The notes: generated by a model from the sequence alone, not told the origin. Shown: positions 1 through 8,954, counted from the first letter of the stretch. The stretch is 33,326 nucleotides of DNA from an uncultured Bacteroidota bacterium (GCA_903916555.1 CAIWXG010000039.1:1-33326), one strand, 5' to 3'. Numbers and translations: made by a program.

Positions 1-267
1 ATAGATTTTATACTACATAAAGAGAAAGAATGACCTTCAAACTGCCCTACAAAACACAAAAAACACAGCCTAGTTACTAGTCTATAAATCTTTTCTCAGC
101 ATCGCACTAACTCTGCTCTAAGTTATACCGTTAAAAACAGTAAGCTTTATTTCACCGTCCCCACCACCATTGACTTCATTCCGTATTTTCGCAGAATCAC
201 CTGATAACCTGTACGCTGCTTTCTCTTAGATGTGCCACACCTCAAAGGTGTGGCACATCTAAAAAAA
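1..267. other. Left-edge non-coding stretch
   Basis: No convincing gene is visible. On the minus strand a frame is open without an ATG from the 226-262 palindrome to a stop at 147-149; its last residues are GYQVILRKYGMKSMVVGTVK. This could be a remnant tail or chance. The stretch lies downstream of the NHL/T9SS gene. Confidence 0.3.
226..262. repeat. 17-bp perfect stem-loop after the NHL/T9SS gene
   Basis: Bases 226-242 pair perfectly with 246-262 around the three-base loop CAA. The stem lies five bases beyond the stop codon of the minus-strand gene, so it probably marks the transcript 3' end. In that direction the run of T precedes the stem rather than following it, so it is not a textbook intrinsic terminator. 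It may act by blocking 3' exonucleases or be a repeat-family palindrome. Confidence 0.6.
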
Positions 268-2988
268 CTATTTCATCTTCACTAATTTCTTTACAAGTTC
301 CCCACCTTCGCCCTTGAACGTAACATAATATAGCCCTGTAGCTAAATTACTGATGTTTACTTTGGTAGTTGCAGTTGTTAGGGTTTGGTGCAGTTGTTCT
401 TGCCCCATAATATTGCTTATTGTAAAGGTTGTAAAAGCAGTTGGGTCTGTTTTTATTATCAGTTCATCGGTGGCAGGGTTGGGGTATAGCTCTGCCTGGG
501 CTGTTGGGGCTTTAGCGGTATTTAGTGTACCGCAACCAACAGTGTTGGCAATATAATTGGTCATTACTACCGGGTTGTCGTCAAAGAAGATGCCTGCATG
601 GTTACTGATAGTTGTACCTGCACTTAAACCACTGTTGGTATTGATTGTAAAGAGTACCATACCATCGCAGAAGCCGTGGTGGCTACTGTCTAACAGGTTG
701 ATACCCGGGAAATCAAATTTAATGATGTTATGATGAATGCTTGTATCATACCACCTGCTGGTGTTCATGGTGTGCGATGCAGCTACAATTCGTATGGAGT
801 GGGAAGCTAAATTATCACTTAGTGTATCCATAACATATATGTTATGTGCAGTATCGTTACCCGTATTCTCGAATAGTATAGAGTATTGCAAATTAGTAAC
901 TGTACTTGCAGGTATGCAACCACTTGGCAACACCGCAATTTCATTAGGGTCGAAAGAAGATTTTACAGTATCTACCCGGTTTATATGGTTATTGGTGCTG
1001 TCATAATCGCCAATAGTAGGTGTTATTACCGCATTACTCATTATGGTATCCCCGGGTAGGAGCCATGCTCCCGGCACTTCAAGATGCACATACATTAATT
1101 GTGGTGAGTTAATATAAGAAAGAGAACTCATATCCCAAGTAACAGTATTGCCAATAACAGATGTTGGGGTAGGTACTCCATAACTAAAATGATAGTTTGG
1201 GCTAAAATTGAAACTTAAAGCAGATATTTCGGGAGTACAAAAAGTATTGCCTGTAATTAAATTGATTACTTGTTGATGCCTGCCGGTACGAGTACAAGCA
1301 TTTACCCATAAATTAAAATTGGCAACCGTATCGCAATTAACAGCAAAATACTTGGTTGTCTCTGTTCCAATAAACAATGTATCGAAAATAACAGATGTAG
1401 ATGGGCAAGTAACATGCGTACCGGTAGTTGTATTCAAAACTCTAAAAGAATAGATATCTCCCGGATTACCATAAGCTACATAACTAAAGCCGGAAGTAGA
1501 TGAAACTGTATCAACTGCAATTCCATTAGAATCAATTTCTGTTAAAGCGCTCAGTCCAAAAAAGTTTTCTGAACTATCTTTTACACAATCCCCATTAACG
1601 TCAAAATAGAATTTAATATTAAAATTTTGACAAGGGGTGAAATTGTGGGAGTAAGTAATGCTGTCTATAGCTACAGAACCATTATACAATACATGTTTTA
1701 TAGTATAAGTACCTGAAGATGAATAATTCTCTGTAAAAAATGCAAGTCCGGTGCTACCATAAGCACTGGTTAAGGTATCTAAATGTTGCCCATTACCAAA
1801 ATAGGTAATAAAATGTTGCCCGGCAGAATAGTGATTGGTACTCATATTGAAATTAATTCCAGAACACATGTTAGCAATATTAACCGAAAAACTATCAGCA
1901 ATTGCAACAGAAATATCTAAATCAACTCTTCGGATACGGTTATTATTCAAATCAGCAATGTGGATATGATTAATATGGTCTATAACAACACCGGAAGGAC
2001 TACTTAACTCTGCCGCAGTTGCATTGCCTCCATCACCACTAAATCCTGCAATACCATTACCGGCAATTGTGCTAATTATCCCACTATAATTTACTTTACG
2101 AATACGGTTGTTATATTCGTCAGCAATATAAACATTCCCCAATGCATCAGTTGTTATACCTATTGGGTTATTAAATCTTGCAGCAGTTGCCGGACCTCCA
2201 TCTCCGATATAACCGCCACCTACAATCCCAGCAAAAGTACTGATGATACCACTACTATTTATTTTACGAATGCATTGATAACTAGCATCGGTAATAAATA
2301 TATTTCCAATTCTATCAATTGCAATACCTGCAAGTGGACCTAATTCTGCTGCCGTTGCCGGACCTCCATCTCCACTATAACCAGGAGTTCCATTACCTGC
2401 AATTGTAGTAATTATCCCGCTACTATTTACTTTGCGAATCACTCCGAAATCTGCAATATAAAGATTCCCACTTCCATCAAATGCTAAACCTTGAGGTTGA
2501 TTTAAAGTCGCGGCTGTTGCCTGTCCGCCATCTCCACTGTAACCAGTTGTCCCATTACCTGCAAATGTGCTAATGAAACCAGTATGGTTTACGATGCGAA
2601 TTACAGCATTGGTGATGTCAGCAATATAAACATTTCCGAATCCATCAACGGCTATACCAACGGGTAGATTTAGTTCAGCAGATACTGCAAGTCCACCGTC
2701 ACCACTATACCCTGCTGTTCCATTACCTGCAAAAGTACTAATTACGCCACTGCTATTAATTTTACGAATAATATTATTATATGCATCAGCAATATACATA
2801 TTACCACTACTATCAAATGCTGCTGCTACTGGTTGGTTTAAACTTGCAGCTGTTGCCGAACCGCCATCACCGGAGTAACCAGATGTACCATTACCGGCTA
2901 TAGTATTAATTATTCCTAATTGTGCTTGTGCATAAAAACCACTAAACAAGTTGCAAAATAACAGAACTAAAGAAGCGATATTTTTCAT
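268..2988 (-). CDS. Secreted NHL-repeat propeller protein with T9SS sorting domain
   Basis: This 906-residue protein begins with a signal peptide ending near AQAQ (about residue 23). Six repeats of about 56 residues follow (about 24-360), each with a GYSGDGG-like motif, an NxPxG turn, a GN(V/L)YIAD strand and an IRKVN strand. Six such repeats make one complete NHL beta-propeller. The middle (about 370-690) has Cys-containing Ig/SdrD-like segments. A DPNE..PSGC...FENTGND segment (about 695-825) resembles the DUF7619/DUF11-type conserved domain. The last ~75 residues (LYPNPATDELII...GLYYVTFKGEG) are a type A T9SS C-terminal signal, so the protein should cross the outer membrane and be surface-attached or released. 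NHL propellers usually bind proteins or sugars; the ligand here is unknown. The near-identical repeats are recombination-prone at DNA level. Confidence 0.9.
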   Translation of the reverse strand: MKNIASLVLLFCNLFSGFYAQAQLGIINTIAGNGTSGYSGDGGSATAASLNQPVAAAFDSSGNMYIADAYNNIIRKINSSGVISTFAGNGTAGYSGDGGLAVSAELNLPVGIAVDGFGNVYIADITNAVIRIVNHTGFISTFAGNGTTGYSGDGGQATAATLNQPQGLAFDGSGNLYIADFGVIRKVNSSGIITTIAGNGTPGYSGDGGPATAAELGPLAGIAIDRIGNIFITDASYQCIRKINSSGIISTFAGIVGGGYIGDGGPATAARFNNPIGITTDALGNVYIADEYNNRIRKVNYSGIISTIAGNGIAGFSGDGGNATAAELSSPSGVVIDHINHIHIADLNNNRIRRVDLDISVAIADSFSVNIANMCSGINFNMSTNHYSAGQHFITYFGNGQHLDTLTSAYGSTGLAFFTENYSSSGTYTIKHVLYNGSVAIDSITYSHNFTPCQNFNIKFYFDVNGDCVKDSSENFFGLSALTEIDSNGIAVDTVSSTSGFSYVAYGNPGDIYSFRVLNTTTGTHVTCPSTSVIFDTLFIGTETTKYFAVNCDTVANFNLWVNACTRTGRHQQVINLITGNTFCTPEISALSFNFSPNYHFSYGVPTPTSVIGNTVTWDMSSLSYINSPQLMYVHLEVPGAWLLPGDTIMSNAVITPTIGDYDSTNNHINRVDTVKSSFDPNEIAVLPSGCIPASTVTNLQYSILFENTGNDTAHNIYVMDTLSDNLASHSIRIVAASHTMNTSRWYDTSIHHNIIKFDFPGINLLDSSHHGFCDGMVLFTINTNSGLSAGTTISNHAGIFFDDNPVVMTNYIANTVGCGTLNTAKAPTAQAELYPNPATDELIIKTDPTAFTTFTISNIMGQEQLHQTLTTATTKVNISNLATGLYYVTFKGEGGELVKKLVKMK

Positions 2989-3027
2989 AAAAACTAGCAG
3001 ATTTTATGTTAATAATAATTGATTTCT

Positions 3028-3035
3028 CAAATATA
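3028..3035 (-). promoter_or_regulatory. Candidate -7 element for the NHL/T9SS gene
   Basis: On the minus strand this reads TATATTTG, a full match to the Bacteroidota TAnnTTTG element, about 40 bases before the ATG. No clear -33 TTG is seen at the expected distance. Such octamers also occur by chance in AT-rich DNA. Confidence 0.4.
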
Positions 3036-3107
3036 AGTACATTTTTTGGAGTTTTTATATTAATTTTTAGTTTTTTTTTGTTTATGCTTAGTAATTGAAA
3101 AGAATGG

Positions 3108-3303
3108 AAAAAGCCCAATAGAAGAGCGTCATTTCGCAATGCAGCCCCTTTTTCAGGGGCGAAATGGAGAAATCTGCCTAATGTTAGTAATGACTTAAAT
3201 AACAAGTTCTATCACCGGGCAGATTTCTACATTTCATTGCGTCCCGAAGGAAAAATCGGGTCTTCATTTCATTGCGAAATGACGGCTATGTGGGGCTTTT
3301 TTT
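3108..3303. repeat. Large nested palindrome (MITE/REP-like)
   Basis: A cruciform-capable inverted repeat of about 196 bp lies between two divergent genes. The outer arms are AAAAAGCCC (3108-3116) and GGGCTTTTT (from 3293). A perfect 15-bp pair follows at 3127-3141 with 3270-3284. An 18-bp pair with one mismatch lies at 3161-3178 with 3218-3235. Each arm carries its own small hairpin: GCCCCT/AGGGGC at 3144-3160 and CCCGA/TCGGG at 3243-3260. No ORF fills it. It looks like a non-autonomous palindromic repeat; the T-rich right end could also end transcription. Confidence 0.7.
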
Positions 3304-3412
3304 GTGGTTTTCAACGCCTAATCAACAAGCGTCATTCCTCATTTCTTATCAATATTAGCTATGTCTTATCCTTTTTGATTTTTTTTCAAAATAGTACTAT
3401 TACCTTTACATT

Positions 3413-4213
3413 ATGAATGGTAGCCAAATAACAGATAATATTCGTAAAAAGCAATCGTTGCTTTGCATAGGCTTAGATACTGATATTCATAAAATTCCAA
3501 AACATTTATTAAGGGAAGCAGACCCTGTTTTTGAATTTAATAAAGCACTAATTGATGCTACTAAAGAATTTGCAGTAGCCTATAAACTAAATACTGCTTT
3601 TTACGAGGCCCAAGGTATTAATGGGTGGATTAGTTTAGGCAAAACATTAGAATACATTCCTAAAGATATTTTTACTATTGCCGATGCCAAAAGAGGCGAT
3701 ATAGGCAATACATCAGAACAATATGCTCGTACTTTTTTTTATACCTATCCGTTCGATAGTGTTACTGTAGCACCCTATATGGGCAGAGACAGTGTGGAGC
3801 CGTTTTTACAGTTTGAAGATAAATGGGCTATTGTATTAGGTTTAACTTCTAATGCCGGCAGTGCCGATTTTCAATTGTTGGAATGTGGAACAGAATTTTT
3901 ATTTAGCAAAGTATTGCAAAAAGTAGCTACTTGGGGTACTATAAATAATACTATGTTTGTTGTAGGTGCTACACGAAGCACACAACTAAAAGAAATAAGA
4001 CAATTATTACCCGAGCATTTTTTTCTAATACCGGGTGTTGGGGCGCAAGGTGGCGATTTAGATTCGGTATGTAGAAATACATTAAATAAGGATGCCGGAA
4101 TACTTATTAATGCATCAAGAAATATTATCTATGCCGGTAATGATGAATATTTTGCTGAAGCAGCAGCAAATGAAGCCTATAAATTGCAAAAAGAAATGAA
4201 ATTATATCTATAA
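3413..4213 (+). CDS. pyrF: Orotidine-5'-phosphate decarboxylase (type 2)
   Basis: The cytoplasmic enzyme converts OMP to UMP, the last step of de novo pyrimidine synthesis. The catalytic motif DAKRGDIGNTSEQYA sits at residues 91-105, giving the D-x-K-x-x-D charged network (D91, K93, D96). The N-terminal beta strand CIGLDTD (18-24), the FNKALIDAT segment, VAPYMGRDSVEPF and the phosphate-binding IPGVGAQGGD near the C-terminus fit the family. At 266 residues it matches the longer type 2 subfamily (about 270) rather than the ~230-residue E. coli type. No other pyr genes are nearby; it is divergent from the NHL gene across the palindrome and appears to be a single-gene unit. Confidence 0.95.
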   Translation: MNGSQITDNIRKKQSLLCIGLDTDIHKIPKHLLREADPVFEFNKALIDATKEFAVAYKLNTAFYEAQGINGWISLGKTLEYIPKDIFTIADAKRGDIGNTSEQYARTFFYTYPFDSVTVAPYMGRDSVEPFLQFEDKWAIVLGLTSNAGSADFQLLECGTEFLFSKVLQKVATWGTINNTMFVVGATRSTQLKEIRQLLPEHFFLIPGVGAQGGDLDSVCRNTLNKDAGILINASRNIIYAGNDEYFAEAAANEAYKLQKEMKLYL

Positions 4214-4273
4214 CATAAAAAGCAAATGAGTATAAAACGGAAAATTACTTTTTTCATTTTACATAAATTCCTT

Positions 4274-4281
4274 TAAGTTTG
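4274..4281 (+). promoter_or_regulatory. Candidate -7 promoter element for dnaX
   Basis: TAAGTTTG matches TAnnTTTG fully and lies about 67 bases before the dnaX ATG. No TTG is seen about 20 bases upstream, only a T-rich stretch. It would give a leader of roughly 60 nt. Confidence 0.4.
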
Positions 4282-4348
4282 TACTATAAGCTGTTTTGTT
4301 GGTAATTAAATTACCGGAGTGTGCTTATATCAATAGCAACAAATAAAA

Positions 4349-6118
4349 ATGAGTGAAAATTATATAGTATCAGCCCGTAAATACCGCCCGCAAACTTTTG
4401 ATACAGTTGTAGGGCAAGGGCATATTACTACTACTTTAAAAAATGCTATTAAAAACCAGCATCTGGCACATGCTTATTTGTTTTGCGGGCCACGTGGTGT
4501 AGGTAAAACAACCTGTGCGCGTATATTAGCAAAAACAATAAATTGCGAACATCCCACAGCAGATATGGAGGCTTGCGGGGTATGTGACCCATGTATGGGT
4601 TTTAAAAACAATAATTCTTTTAATGTATTTGAATTAGATGCTGCCAGTAATAACTCTGTTGATGATATACGAGAATTAACTAATCAGGTAAGATTTGCAC
4701 CCCAACAAGGTAAATACAAAGTATATATAATAGATGAGGTTCACATGTTGAGTGCGCAGGCGTTTAATGCCTTCCTTAAAACATTGGAAGAACCACCACC
4801 CTATGCTATTTTTATTTTAGCCACTACCGAAAAACATAAAATACTACCTACAATACTTAGTCGTTGCCAAATTTTTGATTTTAAGCGGATAACTACACAC
4901 GATATTGTTGAACATTTGCAAAGTATAGCCGGCAAAGAAGCTATTATTGCCGATGAGGCCGCTTTACATATAATAGCCCAAAAAAGCGAAGGCTGTATGC
5001 GCGATGCATTGTCTATGCTTGACCGCATAGCCAGCTTCACAAACGGCAAAATGACGTATAGTAACACAATGGAACATTTAAATTTGCTTGATGCAGATTT
5101 TTATTTCCGAGTTACAGACGCTTTACTTTCTCAAGATGTGGCAGGCACTTTATTATTATTAGACACTGCATTGGAAAAAGGTTTTGAAGGTGATGTTATT
5201 ATTAGCGGCTTAGCCGAACATTTTCGTAATTTGCTTTTATGTAAAGATATAAGGATGGCAAAATTATTGGATGTACCTAACGACCACAAACCTATTTTCT
5301 TTGAAAAAGCCAATCAGATACCACCATCATTTATTATTTCTTCATTAAGTGTTATAAATGATAGTGAATTAGAATATAAAAATGCAACCAATAAACGTTT
5401 ACATGTAGAAATGTGCCTTATTCGACTGTGTTATGTATTGCAAGCTACAAAATCAGGTAATCTGCTAACAACGGATGACGTAAAAAAAAACTCTGATAAT
5501 ATAGCAACTATACAACCTGCTGTAGTTGAAAGACAGGCTATTGCGACAAACAATATAAATAGTACACCGCAGATAAACAATAACATAAAACATAATGAAC
5601 CTGTAGCTACTACTATTGTGCCAGTGCAGCTGGTTAACATACCTGCTGCAGTACCAAGCGGTAGGCGTTTAAGCTTAAATATGTTGACAGATTTAGACAC
5701 AATTGTCAATCAAACAAACACTATAAAAGTAGCTGAAAAGAAAGAGTTTACACCAGAAATTGGAATTGAAATATTTGAAAAATACAAACAAAAATTACAC
5801 AACGAAGGCAAAACAATGTTGTATTCGCAGTTTTGCCAAATGAGAATTGAAGTATTACCACCCGATGAAGTACGCCTAATAACTACAAACGAACTTACTG
5901 AAACGTATGCTAAAGACCAGCGTAGCTCGCTAATAGATTTTTATAATGATGAAACACAAATGCAGGTACGCATTACGACTGTTATAATTGAAGATAAAAA
6001 TGAATTGGAATCTAAAGTTACAGTATTAAGTAAAACAGAAATATTTGCAGAAATGATAAAAAAAAATCCCCAAATTCTTCGGTTGAAAGATACTTTGAAT
6101 TTACAAATTGAATATTAA
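4349..6118 (+). CDS. dnaX: DNA polymerase III subunit gamma/tau
   Basis: DnaX is the AAA+ clamp-loader subunit that opens the sliding clamp and, as tau, ties polymerases to the helicase. Visible motifs are Walker A GPRGVGKT (47-54), four zinc cysteines (C66, C76, C79, C82), Walker B YIIDEVHML (126-134), sensor 1 LATT (157-160) and the SRC arginine finger (171-173). Domain III ends near residue 370. A low-complexity, Asn/Thr-rich linker (about 375-450) leads to a divergent C-terminal tau domain. The full length of 589 fits Bacteroidota tau. An A9 run at codons 378-381 probably allows a short gamma form (separate entry). The gene ends two bases from the convergent TPR lipoprotein gene. Confidence 0.95.
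   Translation: MSENYIVSARKYRPQTFDTVVGQGHITTTLKNAIKNQHLAHAYLFCGPRGVGKTTCARILAKTINCEHPTADMEACGVCDPCMGFKNNNSFNVFELDAASNNSVDDIRELTNQVRFAPQQGKYKVYIIDEVHMLSAQAFNAFLKTLEEPPPYAIFILATTEKHKILPTILSRCQIFDFKRITTHDIVEHLQSIAGKEAIIADEAALHIIAQKSEGCMRDALSMLDRIASFTNGKMTYSNTMEHLNLLDADFYFRVTDALLSQDVAGTLLLLDTALEKGFEGDVIISGLAEHFRNLLLCKDIRMAKLLDVPNDHKPIFFEKANQIPPSFIISSLSVINDSELEYKNATNKRLHVEMCLIRLCYVLQATKSGNLLTTDDVKKNSDNIATIQPAVVERQAIATNNINSTPQINNNIKHNEPVATTIVPVQLVNIPAAVPSGRRLSLNMLTDLDTIVNQTNTIKVAEKKEFTPEIGIEIFEKYKQKLHNEGKTMLYSQFCQMRIEVLPPDEVRLITTNELTETYAKDQRSSLIDFYNDETQMQVRITTVIIEDKNELESKVTVLSKTEIFAEMIKKNPQILRLKDTLNLQIEY
5482..5496 (+). promoter_or_regulatory. A9 slippage site for short (gamma) DnaX
   Basis: Nine consecutive A (5482-5490) lie in frame as V-K-K-N at codons 378-381. 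A -1 shift, or one extra A in the mRNA, reads AAA CTC TGA and stops at 5494-5496, giving a product of about 382 residues. That is exactly the end of the clamp-loader core, before the tau-specific part. Thermus thermophilus dnaX is known to make gamma by transcriptional slippage on an A9 run, and E. coli by -1 ribosomal frameshifting. No strong downstream hairpin was identified, which favours transcriptional slippage here. This is inference from position. Confidence 0.55.
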
Positions 6119-6120
6119 TA

Positions 6121-6954
6121 TTATTTTCCACATATTTCTTTAATGTAATTTGCCGCCTGGGGATTATGCATTTTATCGGCATATCTAAATTGAAGACAGG
6201 CACTATCTTTAATATTTAATTTATTATAAATAACGCCCTTATAAATGTATGCCTGAGACCAAGTAGGGTCTATATTTATTGCCGTGTTTATATCTAATAA
6301 AGCACTACGATAATTTTTTATTTCGGCATAAGCAAATGCTCTATTTATATAACCTAGTACATGCGTTGGCATAGTTTTAATTTCTAAATCGAAATCTGCA
6401 ATTGCTCCGGTATAATCTTTTAATTTAAATCTACTGGAACCCCTCATGCTGTAAAGCATATAAAAATCAGACCTTAAATTAATAGCATCTGTTAAATCAT
6501 CAATAGCTTGTTTGTAATTACCTTTCCCATATTCCATTTGCCCTTTAAAATAATAGGGCATAAAAAAATCTTTTTTGTTTTCTATTGTTTTTTTAAAATC
6601 TCTCACGCAAGCCTTTTCATCTCCTAACTGCGATTCTAAATTTGCACGACTTAAATAAGCCATTGTGAATTTGGGATTTAATTCTATAGCTTTGGAATAA
6701 TTTAAAAGTGCACCTCTAAAATAACCCAAATATTGTAGTGTACCGGCTAACCCAAAATATGCTTTATAATTATTTGTATCAGCTTTTATGGCTAATTCAT
6801 ATTCTTTTTGTGCGTTTATAAAATCTGCTTGTATCTGGTAATTTGTTGCCAAAATAATATGCTCTTCACTAGCATTCATTTTTACTTCTTTTTGTTTACA
6901 TGCATTCAATATCCCGAATAACAGTATAAATAATAGCAAATATTTTTTAGTCAT
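6121..6954 (-). CDS. TPR-repeat lipoprotein
   Basis: The 277-residue protein starts with a lipoprotein signal: hydrophobic residues 5-15, then the lipobox LNAC with lipidated C19. The rest, from about residue 30, is a stack of roughly seven tetratricopeptide repeats, with the typical A-x-x-x-[YF]xxAIxLxP pattern (for example NYSKAIELNPKFTMAYLSRA and AINLRSDFYMLYSMRGSSRF). TPR solenoids bind other proteins, so it is probably a periplasmic or outer-membrane scaffold. The specific partner cannot be told. It is convergent with dnaX, two bases between stops, and is not part of a visible operon. Confidence 0.85.
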   Translation of the reverse strand: MTKKYLLLFILLFGILNACKQKEVKMNASEEHIILATNYQIQADFINAQKEYELAIKADTNNYKAYFGLAGTLQYLGYFRGALLNYSKAIELNPKFTMAYLSRANLESQLGDEKACVRDFKKTIENKKDFFMPYYFKGQMEYGKGNYKQAIDDLTDAINLRSDFYMLYSMRGSSRFKLKDYTGAIADFDLEIKTMPTHVLGYINRAFAYAEIKNYRSALLDINTAINIDPTWSQAYIYKGVIYNKLNIKDSACLQFRYADKMHNPQAANYIKEICGK

Positions 6955-7048
6955 ATTCCTTAATTTTGTTGAAACTTAAACTTAGAGAAACAATTTTACA
7001 CTATTTTTTTGAATTAAATAGTAAGCTTATAAATTTAATTAAATTAGA

Positions 7049-7270
7049 ATGGAAAAAATAGGGTTAAAAATAATAAGTATTGGTATTTTTATTATTGTTG
7101 CAGGTGTTATTATCTATTTTTTTGGTAACAAACTACGTTTTTTAGGCAAACTGCCAGGCGATATACAGATTAAAACAGATAATGTACAAATCTATTTCCC
7201 GGTAGTTACTATGTTGTTGGTAAGCATTTTATTATCCTTTTTTATGTGGCTTTTCAATAAATTTAAGTAA
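7049..7270 (+). CDS. DUF2905 family small membrane protein
   Basis: This 73-residue protein has two transmembrane segments (about 7-25 and 48-69) separated by the family signature FGNKLRFLGKLPGDIQIK (about 25-42). The length is usual for the family. DUF2905 proteins are widespread inner-membrane proteins with no established role. The gene stands alone between the divergent TPR lipoprotein gene and the S1/P1 nuclease gene. Confidence 0.85.
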   Translation: MEKIGLKIISIGIFIIVAGVIIYFFGNKLRFLGKLPGDIQIKTDNVQIYFPVVTMLLVSILLSFFMWLFNKFK

Positions 7271-7351
7271 CACAACTGATAAATTTAAAATTGTACTTTT
7301 TAAATAACACTAATTTAATACACTTAAACACGGTTAATGTTTGTTTTAAAG

Positions 7352-7359
7352 TAGTTTTG
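7352..7359 (+). promoter_or_regulatory. Possible -7 element before the S1/P1 nuclease gene
   Basis: TAGTTTTG matches TAnnTTTG, only seven bases before the ATG at 7367. If used, the leader would be almost absent. No -33 TTG is seen at the right distance, so this may be chance. Confidence 0.25.
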
Positions 7360-7366
7360 TAAACTT

Positions 7367-8143
7367 ATGAAAAAAACAATTTCTCTTCTTTTATTAATTA
7401 GCTTTATAGCTTTTCTACCTATTATTTCATTTTCTTGGGGTAAAAAAGGTCATTCACTTACTGCTGAAATCGCATTCTATTTCTGCGATAGCATAACTAA
7501 AGAAAGGGTACAGAATTACTTGGGCGATATGACAATAGAACAAGCCGGTAGTTGGATGGATGAAATGCGAAGTGATCGCAAATTTGACTATATGAAACCA
7601 TGGCATTATGTAAATGTAGAAAAGGGAACTAGCTATGAGGCAAATAAAGACGAGAATATCATTAATGAATTAACTAAAGCCATAACCGCATTACAAAATA
7701 AAGACAAGAACAAATTAAGCAAAGAAGACATTAAAAGGAATATACTTATACTATTTCATCTTTGCGGAGACCTGCACCAACCATTGCATGTAGGTTATGG
7801 GGTTGATAAAGGTGGCAATACTATAGATGTTAAGTACCTTACAAAAGAATCTAATTTACACCGTGTTTGGGATAGTGAAATTATTGAAGGTGAAAAAATT
7901 ACAATAAATGATTGCTTAAAACATTATACATCGTTTGACAAAAAAATGATTGAACAATTAAAAGTAATTGATGTTGAAAATTGGATGCACGAACCACGTG
8001 CTCAATTAGGTAATGTATATAATTTTAAGGACAACACTATTGATCAAAAATACATTGACAAAAACAAAAAAATTATTGAAGAGCAATTATTAATAGGTGG
8101 AATTAGATTAGCAGCTATTCTACAAATGGCATTTAGAGCCTAA
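7367..8143 (+). CDS. Secreted S1/P1-type zinc nuclease
   Basis: The enzyme family cleaves single-stranded DNA and RNA using a three-zinc centre. A signal peptide (1-23) would expose W24 as the mature N-terminus, which is itself a zinc ligand in P1 nuclease. All nine P1 ligands can be matched with the right spacing: W24, H29, D65, H80, H131, D135, H141, H165 and D169. Recognisable blocks are SWGKKGHS, KPWHYVNVE, HLCGDLHQPLHVG and NLHRVWDSEII. At 258 residues it is a normal bacterial length. It probably acts in the periplasm or outside the cell in nucleic-acid scavenging. It is a single-gene unit ahead of scpB. Confidence 0.93.
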   Translation: MKKTISLLLLISFIAFLPIISFSWGKKGHSLTAEIAFYFCDSITKERVQNYLGDMTIEQAGSWMDEMRSDRKFDYMKPWHYVNVEKGTSYEANKDENIINELTKAITALQNKDKNKLSKEDIKRNILILFHLCGDLHQPLHVGYGVDKGGNTIDVKYLTKESNLHRVWDSEIIEGEKITINDCLKHYTSFDKKMIEQLKVIDVENWMHEPRAQLGNVYNFKDNTIDQKYIDKNKKIIEEQLLIGGIRLAAILQMAFRA

Positions 8144-8279
8144 TATTTATTGTTGGGAATAAAGTATGAAATAGCTTTATCCAATTTCATTCTTCCTTAA
8201 GTTATCAACAGTTGTGTAATAATAAAAAAAGGGGGTAAGACCTAATTTTATTAAATTGCAGGTAATTTAGAACAACAAT

Positions 8280-8918
8280 ATGGAAATAGAACAATTAATG
8301 CCACATGCCGAAGCTCTTATTTTTGCAAGTGAACGCCCGGTAAATAAAAAAGAAATAGTAGAGTTATTAAGTAATGTTTTTGATGATAATATAGAATCTG
8401 ATTGTATTAATATATGTCTGTCTGCAATTAAAGAAAAATACGATGCTTCATTTTATCCATTTCAATTAACCGAAACAGGAGGTGGTTATCAGTTTTTAAC
8501 TAAAAAAGCGTTTCATAAAACTGTTTTACAACTAAATGGAGATAAACACATAAAAAAATTATCGGTTGCTGCTATGGAGACTTTGTCTATAATTGCCTAT
8601 AAACAGCCTGTAACTAAAAGCGAAATAGAATTAATACGGGGTGTAAGTGCTGATTACAGCATTCAAAAATTATTAGAAAAAGAATTAATTATTATTTCCG
8701 GCAGAAACGAAAATATGATAGGGAAGCCATTAATCTATTCTACATCTAAACATTTTATGGATTATTTGGGCATTAATTCACCAACACAATTACCTTATCT
8801 AAAAGACATTACAGACAAAGAAATTATATTTCCTATTAACGGTATTGAGGCTGTGCCGGTTAGTCATAAACCTATTTTGCAAGTAACCGAACCCGAAAAT
8901 CTAAAACAAGCATCTTAA
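8280..8918 (+). CDS. scpB: Segregation and condensation protein B
   Basis: ScpB forms the kleisin-associated dimer of the SMC-ScpA-ScpB condensin, which compacts and separates sister chromosomes. The 212-residue protein has two winged-helix domains. The first starts at MPHAEALIFASERPVNKKEI, and the second contains the family hallmark ETLSIIAYKQPVTKSEIE followed by LIRGVSADYS. The C-terminal ~35 residues are unstructured-looking, as is usual. No scpA or smc gene is nearby. The transcript is closed by the strong stem-loop at 8955-9014. Confidence 0.93.
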   Translation: MEIEQLMPHAEALIFASERPVNKKEIVELLSNVFDDNIESDCINICLSAIKEKYDASFYPFQLTETGGGYQFLTKKAFHKTVLQLNGDKHIKKLSVAAMETLSIIAYKQPVTKSEIELIRGVSADYSIQKLLEKELIIISGRNENMIGKPLIYSTSKHFMDYLGINSPTQLPYLKDITDKEIIFPINGIEAVPVSHKPILQVTEPENLKQAS

Positions 8919-8954
8919 TTTTACGATTACATACTTTCATTCAATATTTTTTAT

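Noticed and set aside
2942-3205. 87-codon minus-strand ORF overlapping the NHL gene start
   Set aside because: It runs through the palindrome and poly-A tract, and overlaps a real gene in another frame.
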